Origin: Thiobacillus denitrificans
Lineage (GTDB): Bacteria > Pseudomonadota > Gammaproteobacteria > Burkholderiales > Thiobacillaceae
Direction: 5' to 3'
DNA: 44,372 bases
Assembly (NCBI GenBank): GCA_002343685.1
Contig: DDRS01000035.1
Span: 578-44,949, forward strand
The notes beneath the pieces were generated by a model, which saw only the letters and a program-made list of their open reading frames with translations, searched no databases and was not told the origin of the DNA. Each line of letters begins with the position of its first letter. Within the stretch, counting starts at the first letter, position 1. The position numbers were made by a program, and so were the translations under genes. Shown here piece after piece: positions 33,768 through 42,339 of this stretch.

Positions 33768-35080
33768 CAGCGCCCCACCAAGCTGTTCTTGAAATTGGCC
33801 TTCTTAAGTAAGCCTTCATACTGGTGCGACATCACATATGCCTGAACTTGAGCCATGAAATCCATGGTCACCACCACAATAATCAGCAGGGAGGTTCCGC
33901 CAAAGTGGAACGGAACATTCCATTTCAAAATCAGAAACTCGGGCAGCAAACACACCAACGTGATGTAAATCGCGCCCACCAGCGTCAGCCGGGTCAGGAT
34001 CTTGTCGATATAACGCGCCGTCTGCTCACCCGGGCGGATACCCGGCACAAACGCGCCGCTTTTCTTCAGGTTATCTGCCGTCTCCTTGGAATTGAACACA
34101 AGGGCCGTATAGAAAAAACAGAAGAATATGATCGCGATTGCGTACAACAGCACGTATACCGGCTGACCGGGAGACAGTGTTGCCCCGATGTCCTTCAGCC
34201 AACTCATGCTCTCGCCGCTCCCAAACCATCCCGCCAGCGTGGCCGGGAACAAAATGATGCTGGAAGCGAAAATCGGCGGGATCACTCCGGCCATATTCAG
34301 CTTCAGCGGCAAGTGCGAACTCTGGCCACCCACAACCATTTTCCCAACTTGGCGTTTGGCATAGTTGACCAGAATCTTGCGTTGGCCGCGCTCGACAAAA
34401 ACAACCAGCGCAGTCACCAGCAATACGGCGACAAATAGCATCAACACGAGCGGGATCGAATACGCACCCGTACGCGTCAGTTCCAGCGTGCCGCCAATCG
34501 CATGCGGCAAGCCTGCAGCGATCCCTGCAAAAATGATGATCGAGATGCCGTTGCCCAGGCCGCGTTCGGTCACCTGTTCGCCCAGCCACATCAGGAACAT
34601 CGTACCTGCCGTCAGTGTGACCACGGTAATCGCACGAAATGCCAGACCGGGATCCAGGACGAGGCCTGCTTGCGATTCCAGTGCAATGGCGATGCCCAAG
34701 GCCTGGAATACGGCCAGGAACAAGGTTCCGTAGCGGGTGTACTGCGTAATCTTGCGCCGGCCGGCCTCACCCTCTTTTTTCAGGGCCTCCAACTGCGGCG
34801 ACACGCTGGTCATCATTTGCACGATGATCGACGCCGAGATATACGGCATGATCCCCAGTGCGAATACGCTGAAACGCGACAATGCGCCACCCGAAAACAT
34901 GTTGAACATGCCCAGGATGCCGCCCTGCTGCGACTTGAACACCTGGTCGAGCACGAGCGGGTCGATGCCCGGCACCGGAATAAACGTGCCGATCCGGTAG
35001 ACGATCAGGGCGCCAAGCAGAAACAGCAGGCGACGCTTGAGATCGCCGTATTTGTTCAAGCCGGTTTTAGGCGTGGCCAA
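33767..35080 (-). CDS. secY: Protein translocase subunit SecY
   Basis: 437-residue, ten-helix channel protein of the Sec translocon in the inner membrane. Starts ATPKTGLNKYGDLKRRL after the initiator, has the plug region IMPYISASIIVQ in helix 2, and the cytoplasmic loop near VVFVERGQRKI. The start codon is TTG (35078-35080) with GAGGA seven bases upstream; no ATG is available. It lies between rplO and infA in the spc operon. Confidence 0.97.
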   Translation of the reverse strand: MATPKTGLNKYGDLKRRLLFLLGALIVYRIGTFIPVPGIDPLVLDQVFKSQQGGILGMFNMFSGGALSRFSVFALGIMPYISASIIVQMMTSVSPQLEALKKEGEAGRRKITQYTRYGTLFLAVFQALGIAIALESQAGLVLDPGLAFRAITVVTLTAGTMFLMWLGEQVTERGLGNGISIIIFAGIAAGLPHAIGGTLELTRTGAYSIPLVLMLFVAVLLVTALVVFVERGQRKILVNYAKRQVGKMVVGGQSSHLPLKLNMAGVIPPIFASSIILFPATLAGWFGSGESMSWLKDIGATLSPGQPVYVLLYAIAIIFFCFFYTALVFNSKETADNLKKSGAFVPGIRPGEQTARYIDKILTRLTLVGAIYITLVCLLPEFLILKWNVPFHFGGTSLLIIVVVTMDFMAQVQAYVMSHQYEGLLKKANFKNSLVGR

Positions 35081-35098
35081 AGCGGAGTCCTCGCTGAC

Positions 35099-35533
35099 TT
35101 ATTCGGCGACGCTGCCGCCAGCTGCTTCGATCGCAGCGCGCGCACCTTTGGTCACTGCGATCCCACTCAGCTTGATCGCCTTGCCGATTTCGCCGGCCAG
35201 ATAAATCCGGGCAGACTTGGCACTGGCGCTGACGATACCCGCCTGCTTCAGCACCAGCAAATCAATCTCATCCACGCCCACAGCCGCCAGTTCATACAAG
35301 CGCACGCGCGCCGTATCCGCCTTGGTCAACGAGACGAAGCCACGTTTCGGCAAACGGCGATGCATAGGCATCTGGCCGCCTTCGAATCCCACTTTGTGGA
35401 AACCGCCCGCACGGGACTTCTGGCCTTTGTGGCCGCGACCCGCGGTCTTGCCGAGGCCCGACCCGATGCCACGACCCACGCGGCGCTTGTCCTTCTTGGC
35501 ACCGTCTGCCGGTTTAATATTGTTCAGTTCCAT
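35099..35533 (-). CDS. rplO: 50S ribosomal protein L15
   Basis: 144 residues. MELNNIKPADGAKKDKRRVGRG and GKTAGRGHKGQKSRAG (fragments) are typical of the long Gly/Arg-rich extension that fills the 50S core. The ATG directly abuts the rpmD stop (TAAATG). Followed by secY. Confidence 0.98.
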   Translation of the reverse strand: MELNNIKPADGAKKDKRRVGRGIGSGLGKTAGRGHKGQKSRAGGFHKVGFEGGQMPMHRRLPKRGFVSLTKADTARVRLYELAAVGVDEIDLLVLKQAGIVSASAKSARIYLAGEIGKAIKLSGIAVTKGARAAIEAAGGSVAE

Positions 35534-35719
35534 TTAAGCCTCGCACTTCACCAGATAGGCAACCTTGGTAATCATTCCGCGGTTTTCCGGCGTATCCAGC
35601 ACTTCAACGGTATGGTTCATCCGACGCAGGCCCAGACCGCGCACACAGGCACGGTGCGGCGCCTTGGTGCCAATCAGGCTCTTGATCAGCGTCACCTTGA
35701 TTTTTTTCTGCTCGCTCAT
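35534..35719 (-). CDS. rpmD: 50S ribosomal protein L30
   Basis: 61 residues with KVTLIKSLIGTKAPHRACVRGLGL, the L30 signature. Three bases separate it from rpsE and none from rplO. Confidence 0.97.
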   Translation of the reverse strand: MSEQKKIKVTLIKSLIGTKAPHRACVRGLGLRRMNHTVEVLDTPENRGMITKVAYLVKCEA

Positions 35720-35722
35720 GGC

Positions 35723-36238
35723 TTACCCCGCAATGTCTTCGACAGACTTGCCACGCTTGGCCGCGATCTCGGACGGCGTGGACATCTTCATCAGGCCGTC
35801 GATCGTGGCACGCACGACGTTATAGGGATTGGTCGAACCCAGACACTTGGCGAGCACGTTCTGCACGCCCATGACCTCGAACACCGCACGCATCGCCCCG
35901 CCGGCGATGATGCCCGTACCTTCGGATGCCGGTTGAATCAGCACGCGCGAGGCGCCGTGCTGACCCACCACCGTATGGTGGAAGGTGCCATTCTTCAGGC
36001 TGATCTTGACCAGCTTGCGACGTGCTTCCTCCATGGCCTTCTGCACGGCAACCGGCACTTCGCGGGACTTGCCCTTGCCCATGCCGATACCGCCATCGCC
36101 GTCGCCAACCACGGTCAGCGCGGCAAAACCCATGATCCGGCCACCCTTCACCACTTTGGTGACGCGGTTGACCGAAATCATCTTCTCGCGCAAGCCGTCG
36201 CCGCGCTCTTCGTTACTCGTAGGTGCTGTACGGGCCAT
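35723..36238 (-). CDS. rpsE: 30S ribosomal protein S5
   Basis: 171 residues; decoding-fidelity protein. N-terminal double-stranded RNA-binding fold (REKMISVNRVTKVVKGGRIM), GDGDGGIGMGKGKSREVP, then the C-terminal S5 domain (ASEGTGIIAGGAMRAV). Between rplR and rpmD. Confidence 0.98.
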   Translation of the reverse strand: MARTAPTSNEERGDGLREKMISVNRVTKVVKGGRIMGFAALTVVGDGDGGIGMGKGKSREVPVAVQKAMEEARRKLVKISLKNGTFHHTVVGQHGASRVLIQPASEGTGIIAGGAMRAVFEVMGVQNVLAKCLGSTNPYNVVRATIDGLMKMSTPSEIAAKRGKSVEDIAG

Positions 36239-36253
36239 CTTGATTCTGCCTCG

Positions 36254-36607
36254 TTAAAATGCCAAACCGCCTTCGCGGGCCGCTTCAGCCAGGGCTTTCA
36301 CACGCCCGTGAAACTTGAAGCCGGCTCGGTCGAAAGCCACTTTTTCAATGCCCAAGCCCTTGGCTTTTTCGGCCAGACGCTTGCCCACAGCCGCCGCGGC
36401 GGCCACATTCCCACCATTGGCCAACTGGCCGCGCAGCTCCTTGTCGTTCGAGGACGCGCTGGTCATGACCGTTCCGCCATCCGCCGAAATGATCTGGGCG
36501 TAGATGTGGCTGTTGGTGCGGTGAATTGCCAGGCGAATCGCCTTGACGGCCGCGATTTTGGCGCGGGTTTTGCGCGCTCTGCGAATCCGTGATTGCTTGG
36601 TGTTCAT
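36254..36607 (-). CDS. rplR: 50S ribosomal protein L18
   Basis: 117 residues; binds 5S rRNA with L5. Starts MNTKQSRIRRARKTRAKI, ends AFDRAGFKFHGRVKALAEAAREGGLAF (in parts), all typical. In spc order after rplF. Confidence 0.98.
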   Translation of the reverse strand: MNTKQSRIRRARKTRAKIAAVKAIRLAIHRTNSHIYAQIISADGGTVMTSASSNDKELRGQLANGGNVAAAAAVGKRLAEKAKGLGIEKVAFDRAGFKFHGRVKALAEAAREGGLAF

Positions 36608-36623
36608 TATCTGTCCTTAAGCC

Positions 36624-37154
36624 TTACTTCTTCTTGGTCTCTTTCTTGATGACCACTTCGTCGCTATAGCGAACGCCCTTGCCCTTGTAGGGTTCCGGCG
36701 GACGGTATGCGCGCACGTCGGCGGCCACCTGCCCAACAGCCTGGCGATCAATACCCTTGATCACAATTTCAGTCTGCGTCGGGGTCTCAACCTTGATGCC
36801 AGCCGGCATCTTGTGCACGACCGGATGCGAGAAACCAAGCGTCAAATTGAGTGCGTCGCCCTGGGCTTGAGCGCGATAACCGACCCCAACCAGCGTCAGC
36901 TTCTTCTCGAATCCCTTGGAGACACCTTGCACCATGTTGTTGACCAGCGCACGCAAGGTCCCCGCCATGGCGTTCGCCTGAATGCTTGCGCCGACAGGCG
37001 CAAAGGTCAGCACACCTTCATTGAGCGCGACCGACACATCGGACGACATCGCCCGGCTCATGGTGCCCAGCGGGCCCTTGACGGAGATGGCGCCACCCAA
37101 GGTGACTTCGACACCTTTCGGCAACGTAATAGGATTATTGGCTACACGTGACAT
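36624..37154 (-). CDS. rplF: 50S ribosomal protein L6
   Basis: 176 residues made of two homologous alpha/beta domains. MSRVANNPITLPKGVEV at the start and the C-terminal signature YRPPEPYKGKGVRYSDE close to the sarcin-ricin loop binding site. In spc order after rpsH. Confidence 0.98.
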   Translation of the reverse strand: MSRVANNPITLPKGVEVTLGGAISVKGPLGTMSRAMSSDVSVALNEGVLTFAPVGASIQANAMAGTLRALVNNMVQGVSKGFEKKLTLVGVGYRAQAQGDALNLTLGFSHPVVHKMPAGIKVETPTQTEIVIKGIDRQAVGQVAADVRAYRPPEPYKGKGVRYSDEVVIKKETKKK

Positions 37155-37166
37155 ATCCGCTCCCTC

Positions 37167-37562
37167 TTACGCAACCACGCACAGAACTTCGCCACCCACG
37201 CCCTTGGCGCGCGCATGGCGATCAGTCATCACGCCGCTCGAGGTGGAAACGATTGCCACACCCAGGCCGTTCATGACACGCGGCAGGTCCTCGGCACCCT
37301 TATAGATGCGCAAACCGGGCTTGCTGACGCGCTCGATGCGCTCGATGACCGGACGGCCCGCGTAATATTTCAACTGCAACTCGAGTTCAGGCTTGCCGGC
37401 CTCGCCACGAACGGCGAAATCCTCGATGTAGCCTTCGTCTTTCAGCACCTTGGCAATCGCCACTTTGACCTTGGAGGAGGGCATCGTGACAGCCGCCTTT
37501 TCAACCGCCTGCGCATTGCGAATGCGGGTCAGCATGTCCGCGATGGGATCACTCATACTCAT
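37167..37562 (-). CDS. rpsH: 30S ribosomal protein S8
   Basis: 131 residues, starting MSMSDPIADMLTRIRNAQ as in E. coli, ending GVGGEVLCVVA. Key 16S binder and, in E. coli, repressor of the spc operon through a site in the rplE mRNA; whether that site exists here was not established. Confidence 0.98.
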   Translation of the reverse strand: MSMSDPIADMLTRIRNAQAVEKAAVTMPSSKVKVAIAKVLKDEGYIEDFAVRGEAGKPELELQLKYYAGRPVIERIERVSKPGLRIYKGAEDLPRVMNGLGVAIVSTSSGVMTDRHARAKGVGGEVLCVVA

Positions 37563-37574
37563 ATCGTCTACCCC

Positions 37575-37880
37575 TTACCAGCTAGCCTTGACGATGCCCG
37601 GGATCTCGCCCCGCATCGCATATTCACGCAACTTCCCGCGCGCTAGGCCAAACTTGCTGAACACGCCACGCGGACGGCCCGTCAACTGGCAACGGTTACG
37701 CTGCCTCACCGGGCTGGAATTGCGCGGCAATTCCTGCAACGCCTTGTATGCCGCCATGCGATCTTCGTCGCTAGTCGCCACGCTGGCGATGATGGCTTTG
37801 AGCTCGGCGCGCTTGGCGGCATATTTCTTCACCATGCGCGCGCGTTTTTCTTCACGATTGATCAAGGATAACTTGGCCAT
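37575..37880 (-). CDS. rpsN: 30S ribosomal protein S14 (long, zinc-free form)
   Basis: 101 residues from ATG 37880: MAKLSLINREEKRARMV to GEIPGIVKASW. It has the long form without the two CxxC zinc knuckles of the short form; C-terminal RNRCQLTGRPRG is conserved. An upstream extension of the frame overlaps rplE and is not coding. Confidence 0.97.
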   Translation of the reverse strand: MAKLSLINREEKRARMVKKYAAKRAELKAIIASVATSDEDRMAAYKALQELPRNSSPVRQRNRCQLTGRPRGVFSKFGLARGKLREYAMRGEIPGIVKASW

Positions 37881-37887
37881 GCCTACC

Positions 37888-38427
37888 TCAATTCTTGAAC
37901 GGGAAACTGAAGGCGGCAAGCAAGGCTCGCGCTTCATCATCAGTCTTGGCGGTGGTGGTGATCGTGATGTTCATGCCACGCAACGCATCGATCTTGTCGT
38001 ACTCGATCTCGGGGAAAATGATCTGTTCCTTGACACCCATGTTGTAGTTGCCACGGCCATCGAAGGACTTGCCCGAAATACCCCGGAAGTCGCGGATACG
38101 CGGCATGGCCACCGTAACCAGACGATCCAGGAATTCGTACATCTGCGCGCGGCGCAGGGTCACCATGCAGCCGACGGGATAGTTCTCACGGATCTTGAAA
38201 CCGGCAATCGACTTCTTGGACTTGGTGACGACCGGCTTCTGGCCCGCGATCTTCTGCATGTCCGCCACCGCATGGTCCATCACCTTCTTGTCAGCCACCG
38301 CCTCGCCAACCCCCATGTTCAGGGTGATCTTCTGGATACGCGGCACTTCCATGATGGATTTATAGCCAAACTGCTCGACCAGCTTGGGCACCACCGTCTC
38401 ACGATACAATTCTTGAAAACGCGCCAT
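37888..38427 (-). CDS. rplE: 50S ribosomal protein L5
   Basis: 179 residues from ATG 38427 (MARFQELYRETVVPKL), the E. coli length; a GTG two codons upstream is rejected since AGGGGTG serves the ATG. Binds 5S rRNA and contacts P-site tRNA. Motif NMGVGEAVADKK. Two bases after rplX. Confidence 0.98.
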   Translation of the reverse strand: MARFQELYRETVVPKLVEQFGYKSIMEVPRIQKITLNMGVGEAVADKKVMDHAVADMQKIAGQKPVVTKSKKSIAGFKIRENYPVGCMVTLRRAQMYEFLDRLVTVAMPRIRDFRGISGKSFDGRGNYNMGVKEQIIFPEIEYDKIDALRGMNITITTTAKTDDEARALLAAFSFPFKN

Positions 38428-38429
38428 GA

Positions 38430-38753
38430 TCACCCCTGAGCGTCAACCATTTCGCCATTGGACTTGTACACCCGCACCTTGCGGCCGTCCTCCAGCATCT
38501 TGTAACCCACGCGATCCGCCTTCTGCGTGCCGACATTGAACAATGCGACATTCGAAGCCTGGATCGGCATCTCTTTCTCGACGATCCCGCCCTGGATGTT
38601 GCGCATGGGATTCGGCTTTTGATGCTTCTTGACCCGATTCACACCCTCAACAACCACATGGCCGTCATCCAGCACACGCAGCACAGTACCGCGCTTGCCC
38701 TTGTCTTTTCCGGCCAGGACGATCACCTGATCGCTTTTACGAATTCGTGCCAT
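38430..38753 (-). CDS. rplX: 50S ribosomal protein L24
   Basis: 107 residues with a KOW motif (VIVLAGKDKGKRGTVLRV) and GVNRVKKHQKPNP. Assembly initiator of the 50S subunit. Located between rplN and rplE. Confidence 0.98.
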   Translation of the reverse strand: MARIRKSDQVIVLAGKDKGKRGTVLRVLDDGHVVVEGVNRVKKHQKPNPMRNIQGGIVEKEMPIQASNVALFNVGTQKADRVGYKMLEDGRKVRVYKSNGEMVDAQG

Positions 38754-38762
38754 GATTCCCTC

Positions 38763-39131
38763 TCACAGAACCTCGGGCGCAAGCGAGACGATCTTCATGA
38801 ACTTCTCGGTACGCAACTCACGGGTAACCGGCCCGAAGATACGGGTGCCGATCGGCTCTAATTTATTGTTCAGCAACACCGCGGCATTGCCGTCAAAGCG
38901 CACCAGCGAACCATCCGGGCGACGCACGCCCTTGGCGGTACGAACCACCACGGCATTGTAGATGTCGCCTTTTTTCACGCGGCCACGCGGCGCAGCATCC
39001 TTGATGCTGACCTTGATGATGTCGCCCACACTTGCATAGCGACGATGACTGCCGCCCAGCACCTTGATGCACATGACCGAGCGTGCACCGGTGTTGTCTG
39101 CCACGTCCAATACGGACTGCATCTGAATCAT
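38763..39131 (-). CDS. rplN: 50S ribosomal protein L14
   Basis: 122 residues, MIQMQSVLDVADNTGARSVM start and FGPVTRELRTEKFMKIVSLAPEVL end (in parts). GGAGG precedes the ATG. First gene of the spc operon, downstream of the promoter at 39266-39294 and a leader of about 130 bases. Confidence 0.98.
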   Translation of the reverse strand: MIQMQSVLDVADNTGARSVMCIKVLGGSHRRYASVGDIIKVSIKDAAPRGRVKKGDIYNAVVVRTAKGVRRPDGSLVRFDGNAAVLLNNKLEPIGTRIFGPVTRELRTEKFMKIVSLAPEVL

Positions 39132-39193
39132 TTAATTGCCTCCAACTTTATCCACCACAGCGGCGGCCAGTTTTGGAACCCGTTCGGGAGAAT

Positions 39194-39255
39194 TCCCGCC
39201 AATGGCGGGACTGCTTGAGTCAGCGAACCGGATTCAAAACCGGCGCACCAACCGG
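39194..39255 (-). repeat. Hairpin and 12-base-periodic CCGGTT repeat in the spc leader
   Basis: On the minus strand CCGGTT occurs three times at exact 12-base spacing (39250-39255, 39238-39243, 39226-39231), followed by the perfect hairpin TCCCGCC-ATT-GGCGGGA (39194-39210). They lie in the 166-base gap between rpsQ and rplN, inside the predicted leader RNA. Role unknown; control of the spc operon is plausible. Confidence 0.6.
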
Positions 39256-39265
39256 AAAACCCGGC

Positions 39266-39294
39266 ACTATACCGAGTTTGATTGCCCCATGCAA
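39266..39294 (-). promoter_or_regulatory. Promoter of the spc operon
   Basis: Minus strand -35 TTGCAT (39289-39294), 17-base spacer, -10 TATAGT (39266-39271), directly after the rpsQ stop. Its position matches the E. coli spc promoter between S17 and L14. Start point near 39259. Confidence 0.7.
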
Positions 39295-39297
39295 GCC

Positions 39298-39561
39298 TTA
39301 AACGCGGGCGCGCTCGATTAGCTTGCTGACGGTCCAGGCTTTGGTACGCGACAATTTACGCGATTCCTCGATCTGCACCATGTCGCCCTCGTGAAACTCA
39401 TTGTTTTCGTCGTGCGCGTGATACTTTTTCGACAAACGGATAACCTTGCCGATGACCGGATGCTTGACGCGGCGCTCAACGAGAACCGTGACCGTTTTGT
39501 TCATCTTGTCGCTCACCACACGCCCAGTCAGCGTGCGCACCATCTTCTTGACTTCAGTCAT
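39298..39561 (-). CDS. rpsQ: 30S ribosomal protein S17
   Basis: 87-residue OB-fold protein, VRTLTGRVVSDKMNKTVTVLVERR. Its start overlaps the rpmC stop (ATGA). Last gene of the S10 segment; the spc promoter follows immediately. Confidence 0.98.
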   Translation of the reverse strand: MTEVKKMVRTLTGRVVSDKMNKTVTVLVERRVKHPVIGKVIRLSKKYHAHDENNEFHEGDMVQIEESRKLSRTKAWTVSKLIERARV

Positions 39562-39752
39562 GCTTGACCCGCCTTTTCGCGCATAATGGTCTTGACCCGG
39601 GCAATGTCGCGGCGCAACTTGCCCAGATCAGCAGTTTTACTCGACTGCTGAGTCGCCACCTGCATACGCAATGCAAAGTGGGCACGCAACAGCGATTCCA
39701 GTTCCTGCTTCAACTCTGCGGCATTCTTGCCGCGCATTTCTTTCGTATTCAT
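39558..39752 (-). CDS. rpmC: 50S ribosomal protein L29
   Basis: 64 residues from ATG 39752: MNTKEMRGKNAAELKQELES, two-helix protein at the tunnel exit. A GTG one codon earlier is a less likely start. Overlaps rpsQ by four bases. Confidence 0.97.
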   Translation of the reverse strand: MNTKEMRGKNAAELKQELESLLRAHFALRMQVATQQSSKTADLGKLRRDIARVKTIMREKAGQA

Positions 39753-39755
39753 CAC

Positions 39756-40172
39756 TCAGCTCCCGATCATGCGGGTCACGAAGGTGGTCGCGATCGGCAG
39801 CTTGGCCGCTGCCAAGCGGAACGCCTCGCGCGCCAGCGTCTCGTTCACGCCATCCATCTCGTACAACACTTTGCCCGGCTGGATTTCGGCGACGTAGTAT
39901 TCCGGCGCACCCTTACCATTACCCATCCGCACTTCGGCCGGCTTACGCGAAATCGGCTTATCCGGGAAGATACGGATCCAGATACGGCCGCCACGCTTGA
40001 TGTGACGGGTCATCGCACGGCGCGCAGCTTCGATCTGGCGCGCGGTCAGACGGCCACGGCCGACGGCCTTGAGGCCGAAATCACCAAAACTCACATCGGC
40101 ACCGCGGGTTGCCAGACCGGTGTTACGGCCCTTCTGTTCCTTGCGGTATTTTCTTCTAGCTGGCTGCAGCAT
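39756..40172 (-). CDS. rplP: 50S ribosomal protein L16
   Basis: 138 residues; MLQPARRKYRKEQKGRN start, RGGRIWIRIFPDKPISRKPAEVRMGNGKG (in parts) near the A-site tRNA. Its start lies 17 bases inside the 3' end of rpsC, so it is translationally coupled to it. Confidence 0.98.
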   Translation of the reverse strand: MLQPARRKYRKEQKGRNTGLATRGADVSFGDFGLKAVGRGRLTARQIEAARRAMTRHIKRGGRIWIRIFPDKPISRKPAEVRMGNGKGAPEYYVAEIQPGKVLYEMDGVNETLAREAFRLAAAKLPIATTFVTRMIGS

Positions 40173-40860
40173 GTTTCACTCCCGATTTCTTGCCGCGCTT
40201 TTCCTGTTCTGCGGCTACAGGCTGCTCGCCGCGATTCAGCGCATCGCCCTTGTAGACCCACACCTTGATCCCGATGATGCCGTAGGTCGTCTTCGCTTCG
40301 GCAAAGCCGTAATCGATCTCAGCGCGCAGGGTATGTAGCGGCACACGGCCTTCGCGATACCACTCGGTACGCGCGATCTCGGCACCGTTCAGACGGCCCG
40401 AGCTCATGATCTTGATGCCTTGGGCACCTAGGCGCATGGCGTTCTGCATGGCGCGCTTCATGGCGCGGCGGAACATCACACGCTTTTCAAGCTGCTGGGC
40501 AATACCGTCGGCGATGATCTGCGCGTCGGTTTCCGGCTTGCGCACTTCTTCGATGTTGACATGCACGGGCACCGACATCAGGCGCGCCAGTTCGCCACGC
40601 AGCACTTCGATGTCTTCGCCTTTCTTGCCGATCACCACACCAGGGCGTCCGCTGAAGATCGTGATGCGCGCATTCTTCGCCGGGCGCTCGATCAGCACCT
40701 TCGAGACCGAAGCATGGGCAAGCTTCTTCTTCAGATAATCGCGAACCTTGATGTCCTCAAGCAGGGTGCTCGAGAAGTTGCGGTTCGAACCGTACCACTT
40801 GGCCGTCCAGATGCGCTGAACACCAAGGCGGAACCCAATCGGATGTATTTTTTGTCCCAT
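40156..40860 (-). CDS. rpsC: 30S ribosomal protein S3
   Basis: 234 residues: MGQKIHPIGFRLGV start, a KH domain with GRPGVVIGKKGEDIEVL (in parts), and the S3 C-terminal domain ending in a basic tail. Forms the mRNA entry channel with S4 and S5. Overlaps rplP by 17 bases. Confidence 0.98.
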   Translation of the reverse strand: MGQKIHPIGFRLGVQRIWTAKWYGSNRNFSSTLLEDIKVRDYLKKKLAHASVSKVLIERPAKNARITIFSGRPGVVIGKKGEDIEVLRGELARLMSVPVHVNIEEVRKPETDAQIIADGIAQQLEKRVMFRRAMKRAMQNAMRLGAQGIKIMSSGRLNGAEIARTEWYREGRVPLHTLRAEIDYGFAEAKTTYGIIGIKVWVYKGDALNRGEQPVAAEQEKRGKKSGVKHAAAS

Positions 40861-40869
40861 GCCGCTTCC

Positions 40870-41199
40870 TTAATCGCCGACTGTCACGGTGATGTGACAG
40901 GTCGGTTTGCTAATACGGTTGCCACGGCCTTTGGCGCGGGCGGTGAAGCGCTTCAGCACAGAGCCCTGATCGACATAAATCGTCTTGACCTTCAGGGTGT
41001 CGATGTCGGCACCTTCGTTATGCTCGGCATTGGCGATTGCCGACTCGAGCACTTTCTTGATGATGCCTGCGCCTTTTTTCGGGCTGAAGGCCAGAATGTT
41101 CAGCGCCTTCTCCACGCGCAGGCCACGGATCTGGTCAGCAACCAGGCGGCCTTTCTGTGCGGACAGGCGGGTACCACGCAAAATTGCAGAAACTTCCAT
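40870..41199 (-). CDS. rplV: 50S ribosomal protein L22
   Basis: 109 residues from ATG 41199 (MEVSAILRGTRLSAQKGRL). AAGGAG is six bases from this ATG and only three from the ATG just before it, so the second is preferred. The beta-hairpin loop (RAKGRGNRI) lines the exit tunnel. Confidence 0.97.
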   Translation of the reverse strand: MEVSAILRGTRLSAQKGRLVADQIRGLRVEKALNILAFSPKKGAGIIKKVLESAIANAEHNEGADIDTLKVKTIYVDQGSVLKRFTARAKGRGNRISKPTCHITVTVGD

Positions 41200-41209
41200 C
41201 ATGCGCTCC

Positions 41210-41485
41210 TTATTTCTTCGCCTTCTTATCCGCAACGTGACCCTTGAAGGTACGCGTCAGGGAAAACTCGCCCAGCTTGTGACCGACCATGTTTTCGGTC
41301 ACAAACACCGGCACATGCTGACGGCCGTTGTGCACCGCAATCGTCAGACCGATGAAATCGGGCAACACGGTGGAACGACGCGACCAGGTCTTGATCGGAC
41401 GCTTGTCATTGGAGCCGCGAACGGCTTCGATCTTCTTCAGCAGGTGCCCATCGACAAAGGGGCCTTTTTTAATTGAACGTGCCAT
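41210..41485 (-). CDS. rpsS: 30S ribosomal protein S19
   Basis: 91 residues, MARSIKKGPFVDGHLLKKIE, KTWSRRSTVLPDFIGLTIAVHNG (in parts). 30S head protein partnered with S13. Between rplB and rplV. Confidence 0.98.
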   Translation of the reverse strand: MARSIKKGPFVDGHLLKKIEAVRGSNDKRPIKTWSRRSTVLPDFIGLTIAVHNGRQHVPVFVTENMVGHKLGEFSLTRTFKGHVADKKAKK

Positions 41486-41500
41486 ATCTTTCTACCTCAA

Positions 41501-42328
41501 TCAGCGCGCGTGACGGCGGCGGACGATCATGTTGGAGGTGCGCTTGTTGCTGCGGGTGCGATAACCCTTGGTCGGCGTACCCCACGGGCTGACCGGATGG
41601 CGACCGGCCGCAGTACGGCCTTCGCCACCACCATGCGGGTGATCCACCGGGTTCATCACCACGCCGCGAACCGTCGGGCGGATGCCGCGCCAGCGATTGG
41701 CGCCGGCCTTGCCGATCGAACGCAGGCTGTGCTCTTCATTGCCCGCCTCACCCAGCGTGGCACGACAATCAACGTGCACCTTGCGGATCTCGCCCGAGCG
41801 CAGGCGCAACTGGGCATACGCACCTTCCCGCGCAAGCAACTGAACCGAGGTCCCGGCAGAGCGCGCAATCTGCGCACCTTTACCCGGCATCATCTCGACG
41901 CAGTGCACCGTGCTACCAACCGGAATGCTGCGCAGCGGCAGGCAATTGCCGGCCTTGATCGGCGCTTCCGCACCGCTCACCAACTGGGTGCCCACCGTAA
42001 CGCCGCGGGGCGCAATGATGTAGCGACGCTCGCCATCGGCGTAGCACAGCAAGGCCAGATGCGCTGAACGATTGGGGTCGTATTCCAGACGCTCCACTTT
42101 CGCAGGAATGCCGTCCTTGTTGCGACGAAAATCGACCACGCGATAATGTTGTTTGTGGCCGCCGCCTTTGTGGCGAACCGTGATGTGGCCGTTGTTGTTG
42201 CGGCCCGACCCGCGCTTTTTCGGCTCGAGCAGGGAAGCGACCGGCTTGCCTTTGTGCAGACCGGGCGTAACGACCTTGACGACCGCACGACGGCCGGCAG
42301 AGGTGGGTTTGACTTTGATCAATGCCAT
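41501..42328 (-). CDS. rplB: 50S ribosomal protein L2
   Basis: 275 residues; the most conserved large-subunit protein, near the peptidyl-transferase centre. NNGHITVRHKGGGHKQHYR, and the catalytic-region motif VMNPVDHPHGGGEGR with its invariant His. Between rplW and rpsS. Confidence 0.98.
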   Translation of the reverse strand: MALIKVKPTSAGRRAVVKVVTPGLHKGKPVASLLEPKKRGSGRNNNGHITVRHKGGGHKQHYRVVDFRRNKDGIPAKVERLEYDPNRSAHLALLCYADGERRYIIAPRGVTVGTQLVSGAEAPIKAGNCLPLRSIPVGSTVHCVEMMPGKGAQIARSAGTSVQLLAREGAYAQLRLRSGEIRKVHVDCRATLGEAGNEEHSLRSIGKAGANRWRGIRPTVRGVVMNPVDHPHGGGEGRTAAGRHPVSPWGTPTKGYRTRSNKRTSNMIVRRRHAR

Positions 42329-42339
42329 GATTTTCTCCC

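Noticed and set aside
34502..36592. A plus-strand open frame of about 696 codons through secY, rplO, rpmD, rpsE and rplR
   Set aside because: It lies antisense to five certain ribosomal genes and shows no recognisable domain; a frame artefact.
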